A DNA stretch of 64,000 nt from Cohnella nanjingensis (GCF_014212125.1 NZ_JACJVP010000001.1:480548-544547), one strand, 5' to 3'. Positions 9,521 to 18,028 are shown, counted from the first letter of the stretch. A program made the numbers and translations. The notes: a model not told the origin generated them from the sequence alone.

Positions 9521-10441
9521 TTATCTATTCTGCGACGCTGGCGAACGCAGCTCGACCGCTTCCTTAGCGACCAGTTTTCCGATTTGGCCAATGATGCTAA
9601 TTAATTCATGCTGCGACCGCAAATGCCCCAGCAGGATGTCGATTAGAATCCGCTTCGGCCGGTCTTTCTGCACTTCCTCCTGAAGCAATTGGACGGCTCC
9701 ATTCAGTTCCTCTTTTCGTGTATTCTGCACCGTTAATTCCTCGATGGCGGAAGTAAGGGTTTCGAAAAGATATCTTCTTTGTTCGGCGGCCGTAACCGTC
9801 GCTCCCCGCAATCCGCTTTGTACGTATTCGGTTATGACCGAAGACTTCAGGAGGTTCGGACTTTCTTTTTTTACGACGCCTGCCGCAATATCGTCCATCC
9901 GGTCGACAATAAATACAGCCGCGTCTTCCAGGTCGAGCGGTTGATTCATTACGTTCGTGAACTGCGTTATTTCTTTCATCATGCCGAGATAGACGGCAAT
10001 CACATCCCATACATGCCCTTCCAACTGCTGTCCATAAGCTGAAATCAGGCACTCCTTGTAATAATTCAACTGACGGGCTCTCAGCCGGTGACAGAAGGGA
10101 ATGAATTTCCCGTTTTCTTGCATGGGAAGATCCTGATATTCTTCGATGCTGAAATTCAATTCAGCAAAATATTGCAACTGAAGCAGCGTTCCGCGGATCA
10201 ATCTCATTCTGGGCTGCAAGGTTTGATCTGCTTGTATCGCTTCAGCTTTGTCATACATGTCTCGGACACGCGCATCATAGACCTCGATCAGCAAGTCTTC
10301 CTTGGAGGCGAAATATTTGTACAACGATCCCTTGGCGATCCCGCAATCATTCGCGATATCCTGCATCGAAGTCGACATGTATCCTTTCTCCGAGAAAAAA
10401 CGCATCGCGGACGCCATAATCCTCTGCTTGAGTAAACTCAT
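9521..10441 (-). CDS. TetR-family transcriptional regulator
   Basis: The 306-residue protein begins with a TetR helix-turn-helix (about 8-54; TSMQDIANDCGIAKGSLYKY is its core). The remaining 250 residues are an unusually long helical ligand-binding and dimer region, roughly 100 residues more than a standard TetR. It is transcribed divergently from the DHA2 exporter, with 191 bp between the starts. By analogy with QacR and similar regulators it should repress the exporter until a drug binds. Repeated AATGACC elements after the exporter's -10 box are candidate operators. Confidence 0.92.
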   Translation of the reverse strand: MSLLKQRIMASAMRFFSEKGYMSTSMQDIANDCGIAKGSLYKYFASKEDLLIEVYDARVRDMYDKAEAIQADQTLQPRMRLIRGTLLQLQYFAELNFSIEEYQDLPMQENGKFIPFCHRLRARQLNYYKECLISAYGQQLEGHVWDVIAVYLGMMKEITQFTNVMNQPLDLEDAAVFIVDRMDDIAAGVVKKESPNLLKSSVITEYVQSGLRGATVTAAEQRRYLFETLTSAIEELTVQNTRKEELNGAVQLLQEEVQKDRPKRILIDILLGHLRSQHELISIIGQIGKLVAKEAVELRSPASQNR

Positions 10442-10513
10442 TCGAATGCCTCATTTCGTTTCGTCGGAATGAATAGCCGAATCTGCACTCCCCAAATTTT
10501 ATCTAAAAAAGGA

Positions 10514-10542
10514 TTGACATTCAATCGTTCGTCAAACATAAT
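10514..10542 (+). promoter_or_regulatory. Sigma-A promoter of the DHA2 exporter operon
   Basis: TTGACA (10514-10519) and CATAAT (10537-10542) are separated by an ideal 17 bp. The expected start point is near 10549, leaving a leader of about 84 nt before the ATG at 10633. Confidence 0.75.
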
Positions 10543-10551
10543 TAGCGACGT

Positions 10552-10589
10552 AATGACCGCATGGTTCATTATAAAACCCATTGGTCATT
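10552..10589 (+). promoter_or_regulatory. Candidate TetR operator
   Basis: AATGACC (10552-10558) and its exact inverse GGTCATT (10583-10589) flank an internal imperfect palindrome in which AATGA and TCATT arms are centred near 10561. The elements lie just downstream of the expected start point of the exporter transcript, a place where a repressor would block elongation or promoter escape. Assignment to the divergent TetR protein is inferred from position. Confidence 0.4.
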
Positions 10590-10632
10590 ATTGCAATGCC
10601 GACAAAATATGATGAAAGGAAGGTTAGAAAAC

Positions 10633-12129
10633 ATGTCGCCTCAGCAAGCTGTGCCGGCCGCTTCCGATCCGTCGTTCTCCGTGAGATCGATCCTCGCGCC
10701 GCTTATGACCGTCATCATTGGAATGTTCATGGTCATTTTAGACAGCACGGTCGTGAACGTCGCATTGCACGAACTGGAACAGGAGCTGAGAAGCACGTTG
10801 TCCACCATTCAATGGACAATTACCGCTTATACGCTCGCGCTGTCCGCCGTCATTCCGCTCGCCGGCTGGATGATGGATAAGTTCGGCAGCAAACGTATTT
10901 TCCTGTTTACGATCGCATTGTTTGCCCTCGGATCGGCCCTCTGCGCAACGGCCCAAACGATCGATCAACTCATTATTTACCGGATCATTCAAGGTCTCGG
11001 CGGCGGGATGGTCATACCGATCGGAATGGCGATCATATTCCGACTCGCGCCTCCCGATAGACGCGGGGCCGTGATGGCCATGATTGGGATACCGATGCTC
11101 GTCGCTCCTGCGCTGGGTCCGGTCCTCTCCGGTTGGCTGATCGGAATTGCAACATGGCACTGGTTATTCTGGATTAACGTGCCGATTGGCGTCATTGGCA
11201 TCCTGATCGGAGTCAAGTACTTGCCGATGTTCGAGCAGAATAAAGCGCCTGCATTGGATATTCCCGGTATGATTCTGGCTCCGATCGCATTCGCGATGTT
11301 GGCCTTCGGCGTCAGCGAAGCCGGGAGAACAAGCTGGTCCTCCAATCTGTCGTTATCCGGACTCCTTATCGGCGGAATCGCCCTTCTGCTCTTCATTATC
11401 GTCGAGCTTCGCCACATGCAGCCGTTGCTGGAACTGCGCGTGTTCCGTTCTTCCGACTTTACGCGCGGCATCCTGTTGATGTGGATCGCTCAAATTTGTT
11501 TATACGCCGTGACGATTCTTATTCCTCTCTTTCTGCAATCCGTCAAACATTTCACGCCCTTGCAGACGGGCTTAACCGTTCTGCCACAGGCTGTTGCCGC
11601 GATGATTTTCATGTCGATCGGAGGCAGCTTGTTCGATAAATTCGGTGCGCGTCCGCTTACGTTAGCCGGTTTTTCGATTGTGGCCGGTGCATTGTTATTA
11701 TTTTCATTCATCGATCTGGAGACCCCTGTCATCATGATCCTTTTGCCATTATTTATGATGGGGACGGGAATGGGACTAACGGTGATGACGTTGGAGACGT
11801 ACGTGCTCAGTTCAGCCCCTCCTAACCTCGTCAACCGCGTCACACCTCTGACAACGGCTACGCTGCAAGTGGCCACCTCATTTGCGGTGTCGGGACTAAC
11901 CGGGTTTCTCACTTTTAGAACGAGGGAGCATGCCATGCATGCCGGACCGAACAATCATACGCTGGAAGCGGCCATCTCGGCCTATGGAGATACCTTCCTG
12001 CTGGCTGCTGGCCTTGCCATTGTCGGGGTGGTCATCAGCATCATTCTCCGCAAACCCAAGGTAGAAGTAATGGATGAATTAATAAGTCCAGATCGTACAA
12101 GCGCAAAAACGGAGGGACACACCGTATGA
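10633..12129 (+). CDS. DHA2-family (EmrB/QacA-type) multidrug MFS exporter
   Basis: With the ATG at 10633 (GGAAGG nine bases upstream) the protein has 498 residues and about 14 membrane helices. The family signature LDSTVVNVALHEL in helix 1 (about 32-44) and the MFS motif A between helices 2 and 3 (GWMMDKFGSKRIF) are present. DHA2 transporters use the proton gradient to expel lipophilic drugs or dyes. The DoxX gene starts inside the last codons (ATGA overlap), so the two are translationally coupled. Control by the divergent TetR protein is likely. The exact drug range cannot be deduced. Confidence 0.93.
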   Translation: MSPQQAVPAASDPSFSVRSILAPLMTVIIGMFMVILDSTVVNVALHELEQELRSTLSTIQWTITAYTLALSAVIPLAGWMMDKFGSKRIFLFTIALFALGSALCATAQTIDQLIIYRIIQGLGGGMVIPIGMAIIFRLAPPDRRGAVMAMIGIPMLVAPALGPVLSGWLIGIATWHWLFWINVPIGVIGILIGVKYLPMFEQNKAPALDIPGMILAPIAFAMLAFGVSEAGRTSWSSNLSLSGLLIGGIALLLFIIVELRHMQPLLELRVFRSSDFTRGILLMWIAQICLYAVTILIPLFLQSVKHFTPLQTGLTVLPQAVAAMIFMSIGGSLFDKFGARPLTLAGFSIVAGALLLFSFIDLETPVIMILLPLFMMGTGMGLTVMTLETYVLSSAPPNLVNRVTPLTTATLQVATSFAVSGLTGFLTFRTREHAMHAGPNNHTLEAAISAYGDTFLLAAGLAIVGVVISIILRKPKVEVMDELISPDRTSAKTEGHTV

Positions 12130-12479
12130 ATATCGCATTATGGATCGTGCAGGGCGTTTTAGCATTGCTGTTTATGTTAGCAGGCTCGATGAAAGCATTT
12201 CAGTATGAGAAAGCGAAAGCTGCGATGCCTTGGGTAAAAGATTCATCGAAAGGATTGGTCACGTTTATCGGAGTATCGGAACTGCTAGGTGGGTTGGCTC
12301 TAGTTATACCTTTCGCCATGGGTATTCTGCCTTCCTTGACGCCGATCGCCGCGATAGCGCTTGCAGTAGTTATGCTGCTTGCTGCCTTCTTTCACTTGAA
12401 GCGAAAAGAATACCAAGGCGCCGGGGTAAACGTCATTTTGTTAGCGTTCGCTGTATTTGTTGCGATTGGGCGCCTTTAA
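12126..12479 (+). CDS. DoxX-family membrane protein
   Basis: The 117-residue protein has four membrane helices and the DoxX pattern: an N-terminal helix, GSMKAFQYEKA, and FIGVSELLGGLALVIP in the second helix. DoxX-like proteins are small membrane proteins of poorly defined function, sometimes linked to quinone or thiosulfate oxidation and to oxidative stress. It overlaps the DHA2 exporter stop by 4 bp (ATGA) and so belongs to the same mRNA. A truncated VOC coding stretch begins directly after its stop. Confidence 0.88.
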   Translation: MNIALWIVQGVLALLFMLAGSMKAFQYEKAKAAMPWVKDSSKGLVTFIGVSELLGGLALVIPFAMGILPSLTPIAAIALAVVMLLAAFFHLKRKEYQGAGVNVILLAFAVFVAIGRL

Positions 12480-12804
12480 GCTAAACTACACTGAAGTACG
12501 CGATTTTTACAAAAAAGTGGTAGGCTGGGATCACGTAGAAGTGAGCAAGGAAGATTATACGGACTATCGGATGATAACGCCTGATGGACAGCCGGCGGCA
12601 GGCGTTCACCATCAGGCTGGAGATTTTGCGAGCTTACCGTCCGTATGGATACCAACCATTCTGGTGAGTGATTTGCAGGAGAGCTTGAAAGCTTGTAGAA
12701 AACTCGGAGGCAAAGTACTGATGGATCCTAAGACATACGAACAAAACAGCGGAGCTGTTATTGAATATCCGATCGGCGCCATTTGCGGTCTATGTCAAAT
12801 GTAA
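12478..12804 (+). pseudogene. VOC-family (glyoxalase-like) gene, 5'-truncated
   Basis: About 108 codons match a VOC protein from the first helix (RDFYKKVVGWDHVEV) to the end of the second beta-alpha-beta module (AVIEYPIGAICGLCQ). The first beta strand and the start codon, about ten residues, are missing: the preceding in-frame bases lie inside the doxX 3' end, where only TTG codons are available. A deletion that joined doxX to the VOC body explains this. Translation from TTG 12457 or by coupling to doxX cannot be excluded, so it could be a live but shortened protein. Confidence 0.6.
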
Positions 12805-12811
12805 TCTTGAA

Positions 12812-12854
12812 CTAAAAAACAGAGAACCGTTCGGATGCTCCGGAAGGTTCTCTG
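12812..12854 (-). terminator. Rho-independent terminator after the downstream rrf2-type gene
   Basis: Perfect 9-bp arms CAGAGAACC (12820-12828) and GGTTCTCTG (12846-12854) are preceded on the plus strand by six A, giving a U tract for minus-strand transcripts. It lies 56 bp beyond the Rrf2-family stop. Confidence 0.75.
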
Positions 12855-12909
12855 TTCGTCGTTTGGGAGAATTCAAAGCATGTATTTGCTTGTCCGCCCG
12901 CCAAGACGC

Positions 12910-13305
12910 TTAGCGCTTCATCTGCCGAGCCACATCGGAGATCTTTTTATTCCGCAGGATCTGCTCCATTTGCCGTTCGGCATCCATCACGACCTGTTGA
13001 ATCAAGCATTCGCTCCCATGATTGAAGCTGCATTCGAACAGAGAGGCCGTGCCCTCGATCGCATGGATGACATCCAGAAAAGAGATCTCCTCCTGGTTGC
13101 GTTTGAGCCGATATCCGCCATTGGCGCCGGATACGGAATGGATAAGCCCCGCTTTGACCAGTTTGGTCAGCATTTTGGAGAGATAGGTTTGGGATACGCC
13201 GAGCTTCTCGGCCAACAGCTGTACGCTCACGGGCTTATCCGGTGCTGCGGACATCAGATGAAGCATCGCATGAAGCGCATAGTCGGTCGCCTGCGATAAT
13301 TTCAT
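12910..13305 (-). CDS. Rrf2-family transcriptional regulator (a)
   Basis: The 131-residue protein has the Rrf2 winged helix (about 1-75: KLSQATDYALHAMLHL at the start, GVSQTYLSKMLTKLVKAGLI as recognition region, GGYRL in the wing). The effector region keeps two cysteines ten residues apart (CSFNHGSEC); the third cysteine of Fe-S cluster members such as IscR or NsrR is not evident, so it may sense by thiol chemistry rather than by a cluster. It is the last gene of a minus-strand cluster with thioredoxin, a second Rrf2 protein and a thioredoxin reductase-like enzyme. Confidence 0.9.
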   Translation of the reverse strand: MKLSQATDYALHAMLHLMSAAPDKPVSVQLLAEKLGVSQTYLSKMLTKLVKAGLIHSVSGANGGYRLKRNQEEISFLDVIHAIEGTASLFECSFNHGSECLIQQVVMDAERQMEQILRNKKISDVARQMKR

Positions 13306-13413
13306 GATACACCTCTACAATGGACTTTACTCATCCATGATAAAGTTGATGCGGGAAATATGCAAGCGGCATGGCGAACGCAAATTATCGCGCCTCGCGG
13401 GAAGGCCTGGCGG

Positions 13414-13725
13414 CTATAAATTGCGGGCCACGAATTGTCTCAATCCCTCGACGGGGAGATATCCGATTTCTTTGTCGATCGCCTTCCCGTTCTTGAACAG
13501 GATGGTCGCGGGAATGCTCATTACACCGAACCGGGCGGCCGTCTCCGCGTTTTCGTCTACGTTGACTTTTACGATCTTCGCTCTCCCTTCCTGGTCAAAC
13601 GCTTCGAGAATGGGGGCGAACATGCGGCAAGGGCCGCACCAAGGCGCCCAGAAGTTGACGATCGTAAAGCCTTCGCTTTGCAAATCCGATTGAAATGTGG
13701 AATCCGTTGTATGTTGAATGGTCAT
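13414..13725 (-). CDS. Thioredoxin
   Basis: From the ATG at 13725, which follows AGGAGGA, the protein has 103 residues, the normal thioredoxin length. The active-site motif WCGPCR places the redox cysteines at 30 and 33, and the cis-proline loop reads MSIPATILF. Thioredoxins reduce protein disulfides and are recycled by a reductase, here plausibly the flavoprotein encoded just upstream. The gene lies between two Rrf2 regulators on the same strand. The open frame extends further upstream, but that part overlaps the neighbouring regulator's end and is not thioredoxin-like. Confidence 0.95.
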   Translation of the reverse strand: MTIQHTTDSTFQSDLQSEGFTIVNFWAPWCGPCRMFAPILEAFDQEGRAKIVKVNVDENAETAARFGVMSIPATILFKNGKAIDKEIGYLPVEGLRQFVARNL

Positions 13726-13778
13726 GTGAAGGTTCCTCCTAGGTCGAATTCGTATTTGTCTCTGTATGTCCGGGACTT

Positions 13779-14186
13779 TCATTCGATCCAGACATCGGAG
13801 ATCTTGTATTTTTTCAGGCAGACCATCGTACAGGATTCGATCTCCGCCTTGACTTGATCTAGACTGAACCAACGGTCCTCCCGCTCGTTTTGGCGAAGGG
13901 GCGCGCGTATCGTCGCTTCGTACGCGTCCGCCAACGAGAGACGATCCGCAGGCCATCTCAGTCTGTAGCCGCCGTCCCGGCCCTCCTTGGCTGCAACGAG
14001 CCCCAGCTCCAGCAATCGCGCGACGATTTTCCTCAGATATACGGCATGCACGCCTAGCCTCTCGGCCATCTCGGCGCTGCTTAACGTTCCTCCATGCTTG
14101 GACAGCAGGAGCAGCACGCCGAGCGTGGCATGGAACCTAGGCGTACCGATTGGAGCATCCAATTGAACGTCCTCCTCGCTCTTCAT
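13779..14186 (-). CDS. Rrf2-family transcriptional regulator (b)
   Basis: The 135-residue protein has an Rrf2-type winged helix: GVHAVYLRKIVARLLELGLV is the recognition region and GGYRL the wing. The C-terminal part has cysteines five residues apart (SCTMVCL), different from the partner regulator. It lies between the reductase-like gene and thioredoxin, 53 bp from the latter. A role as local redox-sensitive repressor of the cluster is inferred. The wing ends YRLRWP, and no Fe-S triplet of cysteines is visible. Confidence 0.88.
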   Translation of the reverse strand: MKSEEDVQLDAPIGTPRFHATLGVLLLLSKHGGTLSSAEMAERLGVHAVYLRKIVARLLELGLVAAKEGRDGGYRLRWPADRLSLADAYEATIRAPLRQNEREDRWFSLDQVKAEIESCTMVCLKKYKISDVWIE

Positions 14187-14255
14187 CCCTGCTGCCTATG
14201 AGGCAAATGATCTTAGAGAACCCCTCGTTCTAATGACCAGGGCGGCTGCCGGCGG

Positions 14256-15158
14256 TCAGGAGAATTCCTCCTCCACCAAATCTCCAAGGACGGCGGCAGC
14301 CGCTCTGCTGCCGGAAGCTGCGGCAATGATCAGCTGAGAAGGCCCTACATACGCCGCATCCCCTGCCGCATAAAGTCCGGTAACGGTGCTTCTGCAGTTG
14401 GCGTCGGCAACGATGCCCCCAAGATTCGTCTTGTCGTATCCCAGCTCTTCGGCAAACGCGGCCTTGGATACCAATTTGGACATGATGAACCCCCCGCTTC
14501 GCTCGATATGCGTACCGTCTGCGAATCGCACTTGCTCCAGTATCCCATCTTGTCCGTAGAACGCTGCAAGGGGAGACTCGATGACGGCTATTCCCTTGGA
14601 TTCAAGCTTTCCTTTTTGTTCGTTGTCCAGAATCGAATGACCGTTGGTACATACGATCAAATCTCTGCTCCAGTTGTAAAGCATCTTGGTCAGATGATAA
14701 ACCCCCGGGTCCTGAGACACGACGACGAGCGGCTTGTCCCTCATCTCCCAACCGTCGCAGAACGGACAATTGAACAGACTTTTCCCGTAAAAATCGCGGA
14801 GTCCCTCGATGTCGGGGAAGATTTCCTTCAATCCGGCAGCCAATATCAATTTGCGCGCTTGCACAAGCTCGCCGGTCATGGTCGAGATCTCAAAGCCCTG
14901 ATTCGTCTTGCGGATCGCCGTGGCTTCGACCGGCCAATGCTGCACCGACGGATACTTCAGCACCTCCTCATAGGCGATGCGTCTAAATTCGGCCGGCTCT
15001 ATGCCGTCTCTGGTTAGATATCCGTGGGATGCATGCGTAACGGCATTCCTCGGCCGATTATCATCGAACAACGCAACCGTCCGTCTTGCCCTGCCTAGCA
15101 CCAGCGCTGCATTGAGTCCTGCCGGGCCGCCGCCGACAATGGCGCAATCGTAAATCAT
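14256..15158 (-). CDS. Thioredoxin reductase-like NAD(P)/FAD-dependent oxidoreductase
   Basis: This 300-residue flavoprotein starts with the FAD Rossmann loop GGGPAG (residues 9-14) and carries a CPFC redox motif at 131-134, in the position of the thioredoxin reductase disulfide. The FAD-binding GLYAAGDAAY motif is near the C-terminus. It would pass electrons from NAD(P)H via FAD to a disulfide. The NADPH-domain GxGxxA loop is degenerate (VVVSQDPGVYHLTKM), as in low-affinity or ferredoxin-type relatives. Thioredoxin is encoded two genes downstream and is its likely partner. Confidence 0.9.
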   Translation of the reverse strand: MIYDCAIVGGGPAGLNAALVLGRARRTVALFDDNRPRNAVTHASHGYLTRDGIEPAEFRRIAYEEVLKYPSVQHWPVEATAIRKTNQGFEISTMTGELVQARKLILAAGLKEIFPDIEGLRDFYGKSLFNCPFCDGWEMRDKPLVVVSQDPGVYHLTKMLYNWSRDLIVCTNGHSILDNEQKGKLESKGIAVIESPLAAFYGQDGILEQVRFADGTHIERSGGFIMSKLVSKAAFAEELGYDKTNLGGIVADANCRSTVTGLYAAGDAAYVGPSQLIIAAASGSRAAAAVLGDLVEEEFS

Positions 15159-15343
15159 TCGATCCTCTCCTTTACGAAGCTATCATAGACACATTATATC
15201 GATATTTTGTCCAAAAAAAGAAGCTCATAAGACAAGCAAAAGGGTCGCTATGGAAGTCCGCACTTTGCCGCTCCTATCAAAGACTTTATATATCCATAAT
15301 AGCCCCTTACCTGATTCAAGTCAAGAAGATCATTTTGATTGGC

Positions 15344-15380
15344 AAAAAAAAAAAAAAAAAATCACCCCAAGAAGAGTGAT
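15344..15380 (-). terminator. Terminator with an 18-A tract
   Basis: A short stem, ATCAC (15361-15365) with GTGAT (15376-15380), is followed on the minus strand by a U tract made from 18 consecutive A (15344-15361). It lies 16 bp beyond the stop of the membrane protein gene. Confidence 0.65.
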
Positions 15381-15395
15381 GTAGAATAGTGGCCG

Positions 15396-16061
15396 TTAGA
15401 CGCCGCTTGATGGCTGCCGGCTTGTCCCGGCGTTCTTCTCTAGTAAGAGGACGACAACGCCGACGACCAAGACCGCGAGAACAGCCATAATGGCGGAGCC
15501 TCCGGCATGTACGATCAGTACCGGAACCCACAGCAGTCCCAGCGACCGATGGACGGTCCTCATCCATTTGTTCCGGATCTTATGGATGAAGTAACCGTAT
15601 CCGGCGAGCGTCAGCAGAATGACGAATCCCGCGAGACCCGAATAGATCTTGTCGTCTCCGAATTTGGTCCATAAAAAATAAGTGCCGTGGATCGCGATCA
15701 GCGCGACGGTGATCCATCCCATAAGCTTGTGCCAGGCGAACAGCAGCTTGCCTCCGCGCCTCACCAGCCGGGAAGGCGATTTCATCCGCTTCTTGAACCA
15801 GAACCAAGAGAACCCGGCGGCCCCCACATACAGGGCGATCGTGCCTAAGGTAGTGAAGTAGCCGCCGTATCCCTCGTTGCCGTCTCGAGGCGGACGCTGC
15901 GCTTCCCCTGCTGGCAATCCGCCCCCTCCTCCGCCCGGAAGTCTCGCGCGAAGCGCTTCTCCTTCATGCGAATATCCTGCGTAATAGAAGGAAGCGACCA
16001 GCAACAACGCGGCGAAGGCGGCGATGATCGCCGGAATCCAAACTTTCTTGTTTTTGCTCAT
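15396..16061 (-). CDS. Membrane protein with paired histidines, cytochrome b-like
   Basis: The 221-residue protein has about five membrane helices: 7-29, 68-88, 112-131, 141-158 and 176-205. A Gly-rich loop (six Gly from about 44) links the first two. Histidines occur in two pairs at helix positions: WHKLMGW and IAIHGTYF on one helix, RTVHRSLG and LIVHAGG on another. This spacing resembles b-type haem ligation in four-helix cytochromes or ferric reductase-like domains. The family is not recognised with certainty; haem binding is inference. It sits behind the thiol-redox cluster on the same strand, with 237 bp between. Confidence 0.75.
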   Translation of the reverse strand: MSKNKKVWIPAIIAAFAALLLVASFYYAGYSHEGEALRARLPGGGGGGLPAGEAQRPPRDGNEGYGGYFTTLGTIALYVGAAGFSWFWFKKRMKSPSRLVRRGGKLLFAWHKLMGWITVALIAIHGTYFLWTKFGDDKIYSGLAGFVILLTLAGYGYFIHKIRNKWMRTVHRSLGLLWVPVLIVHAGGSAIMAVLAVLVVGVVVLLLEKNAGTSRQPSSGV

Positions 16062-16195
16062 AAAACGCTCCTATGTGCTATGAATTCTCCCCTGCAACAC
16101 CTCCAGTATAGAAGCGGAATATTTAAAAATTATTAATTCATGGCGATTGTCCATCCGCGCAACCTTTGACGATTTGCCCGTTTCGCAATCGACGC

Positions 16196-16235
16196 AAAAA
16201 ATCGGCCCCCCTCTTTATTTAGGGAAGAGCCGATT
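16196..16235 (-). terminator. Rho-independent terminator after the second ABC exporter
   Basis: AATCGGC (16200-16206) pairs with GCCGATT (16229-16235); five further A on the left provide the minus-strand U tract. It begins 13 bp past the exporter stop. Confidence 0.7.
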
Positions 16236-16248
16236 CCAAATGCCCGAC

Positions 16249-17994
16249 TTATGATGTTTGCCATTCAAACTGCTTGGCGTACAAACGTGCATACATACCG
16301 TCCCGCGCCAGCAGCGCTTCGTGCGCGCCTTGCTCCGCGACCCCGTCCTCCGTCAGCACGATGATGCGCTCTGCATGGCGGATGGTGGACAGACGGTGGG
16401 CGATAACGATCGTCGTACGTCCCTTGGCCAACGCTTCGAGCGAGTCCTTGACGATGCTCTCGCTCTCGTTGTCCAGCGCGCTCGTGGCTTCATCGAAGAT
16501 GAGGACTGGCGGATTCTTCAAGAATACGCGAGCGATGCTTAACCGCTGCTTCTGGCCGCCGGACAGCTTGACGCCGCGTTGGCCGATATCGGAGCGGTAG
16601 CCGTTCGGCAAGTTCATGATAAAGTCGTGCGCATTGGCATGTTTGGCTGCCTCGATGACTTGTTCATCGGTCGCTTCCGGGTTGCCGTAGCGGATATTCT
16701 CGATGACTGTCCCCGCGAACAGATAGACGTCTTGCTGCACGATCCCGATTTGGTTTCGCAACGACCTCAGGTCCAGATCCCGCACGTTGATGCCGTCGAC
16801 CAGCACTTCCCCATCGGTCACTTCATAGAAACGAGGGATGAGCGAGCATAAGGTCGTTTTCCCCGCGCCGGACGGACCGACCAGCGCCACGTACTCTCCC
16901 GGCCGGATATGAAGCGAGAGATGGGTCAGCACCCGGTCCAGATGATCTTCGTATCGGAAGGATACGTCCTTGAACGCAATCTCCCCTCGCACCTTCGGGA
17001 TAGTCAGAGCATCCGGTTTGTCTACGATCGACGGCTTCAGATTCATGATCTCCATGAACCGTTGGAAGCCGGTGACGCCTTCTTGCAGCTGCGTGCTCAT
17101 GTGCGTCAGCCGTTGAATGGGTTCGATCATAAAGCCGACATACAGCAAGAAAGTGATCAGATCCGCCAAATCCAACGAATGACCGACGATGCTGGCGCTG
17201 CCAAAGACGATGACCGTGATCGTGATCAGCTGAATCACCGTATCGACGCCGTTGTAATAGTACGCTTCCGCTTTGTACGTCGCCTTCCGGCTCTCGAGGA
17301 AACGGCGATTCTCCCGGTTGAACTTCTCGATCTCGACCTGCTCGTTGGCAAACGACTGGACCACGCGGATGCCGGACAGACTGTCCTCGACCTGCGCGTT
17401 GACGTCCCCGATTCGCTCTTTGTTCCTCGTTAGCGCGCGATTCAGCTTCTTGTTGAAGATCAGCGAAAATACGGCCAAGAACGGAAAAAAGCAAAATACG
17501 GCTATCGTTAAATGAGCGTCGATGGAGAACAAAATAACGAAGGCGCCTATAAAACGAACGACATATTTGACGTAGTCTTCCGGACCATGGTGATACAGCT
17601 CGGAGAGCAGCAGCAAGTCGTTCGTGATCCGGGACATGAGCTGTCCCGTTCTGCGCTTGTCGTAAAAGTCGAAGGAAAAAGTCTGCATGTGCGCGAACAG
17701 CTCGCTGCGTAAATCGCTTTCCATGCGAGCGCCGACTTCATGTCCTTTGTAATCCACAATGCCGTTCCCTAACGTCTGGATCGCAACCAGAACAAGCATC
17801 AGTCCGCCAACGCCGTACACTTTCCCAAGCGCTTCGGACAAGTCTCCTTGCAGCACCACCTTGGTAATATGCTGAACGAGCAGCGGAAACACCAAGGTCG
17901 CGGACGACGCGATAAAGGCACAAGCCAATACGGACAAATACAAGGTTTTGTAAGGTTTGTAATAAGAGAAAAATTTTCGAACTGGAAAACGCAT
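16249..17994 (-). CDS. ABC exporter half-transporter (YfiB/YfiC-like)
   Basis: The 581-residue protein has six membrane helices in about 15-300 and one ATPase domain with Walker A (GPSGAGKTT), signature LSGGQKQR, Walker B (PVLIFDEAT) and H-loop (IVIAHRLS). The N-terminus MRFPVRKFFSYYKPYK is typical of Firmicute exporters such as YfiB. It probably forms a homodimer moving a drug or lipid outward. It is a single-gene unit: a terminator follows, and the leader before it holds two inverted repeats that may regulate expression. The substrate is unknown. Confidence 0.93.
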   Translation of the reverse strand: MRFPVRKFFSYYKPYKTLYLSVLACAFIASSATLVFPLLVQHITKVVLQGDLSEALGKVYGVGGLMLVLVAIQTLGNGIVDYKGHEVGARMESDLRSELFAHMQTFSFDFYDKRRTGQLMSRITNDLLLLSELYHHGPEDYVKYVVRFIGAFVILFSIDAHLTIAVFCFFPFLAVFSLIFNKKLNRALTRNKERIGDVNAQVEDSLSGIRVVQSFANEQVEIEKFNRENRRFLESRKATYKAEAYYYNGVDTVIQLITITVIVFGSASIVGHSLDLADLITFLLYVGFMIEPIQRLTHMSTQLQEGVTGFQRFMEIMNLKPSIVDKPDALTIPKVRGEIAFKDVSFRYEDHLDRVLTHLSLHIRPGEYVALVGPSGAGKTTLCSLIPRFYEVTDGEVLVDGINVRDLDLRSLRNQIGIVQQDVYLFAGTVIENIRYGNPEATDEQVIEAAKHANAHDFIMNLPNGYRSDIGQRGVKLSGGQKQRLSIARVFLKNPPVLIFDEATSALDNESESIVKDSLEALAKGRTTIVIAHRLSTIRHAERIIVLTEDGVAEQGAHEALLARDGMYARLYAKQFEWQTS

Positions 17995-18010
17995 GGGTTT
18001 ACCCCTTTTC

Positions 18011-18028
18011 GTGTTATTTGCATAACAC
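18011..18028 (-). promoter_or_regulatory. Palindrome in the ABC exporter leader
   Basis: GTGTTAT (18011-18017) and ATAACAC (18022-18028) form a perfect 7-bp dyad with a 4-base centre, ending 16 bp before the exporter ATG. There is no U tract, so it is not a terminator; it could be an operator or an RNA hairpin. Confidence 0.45.
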
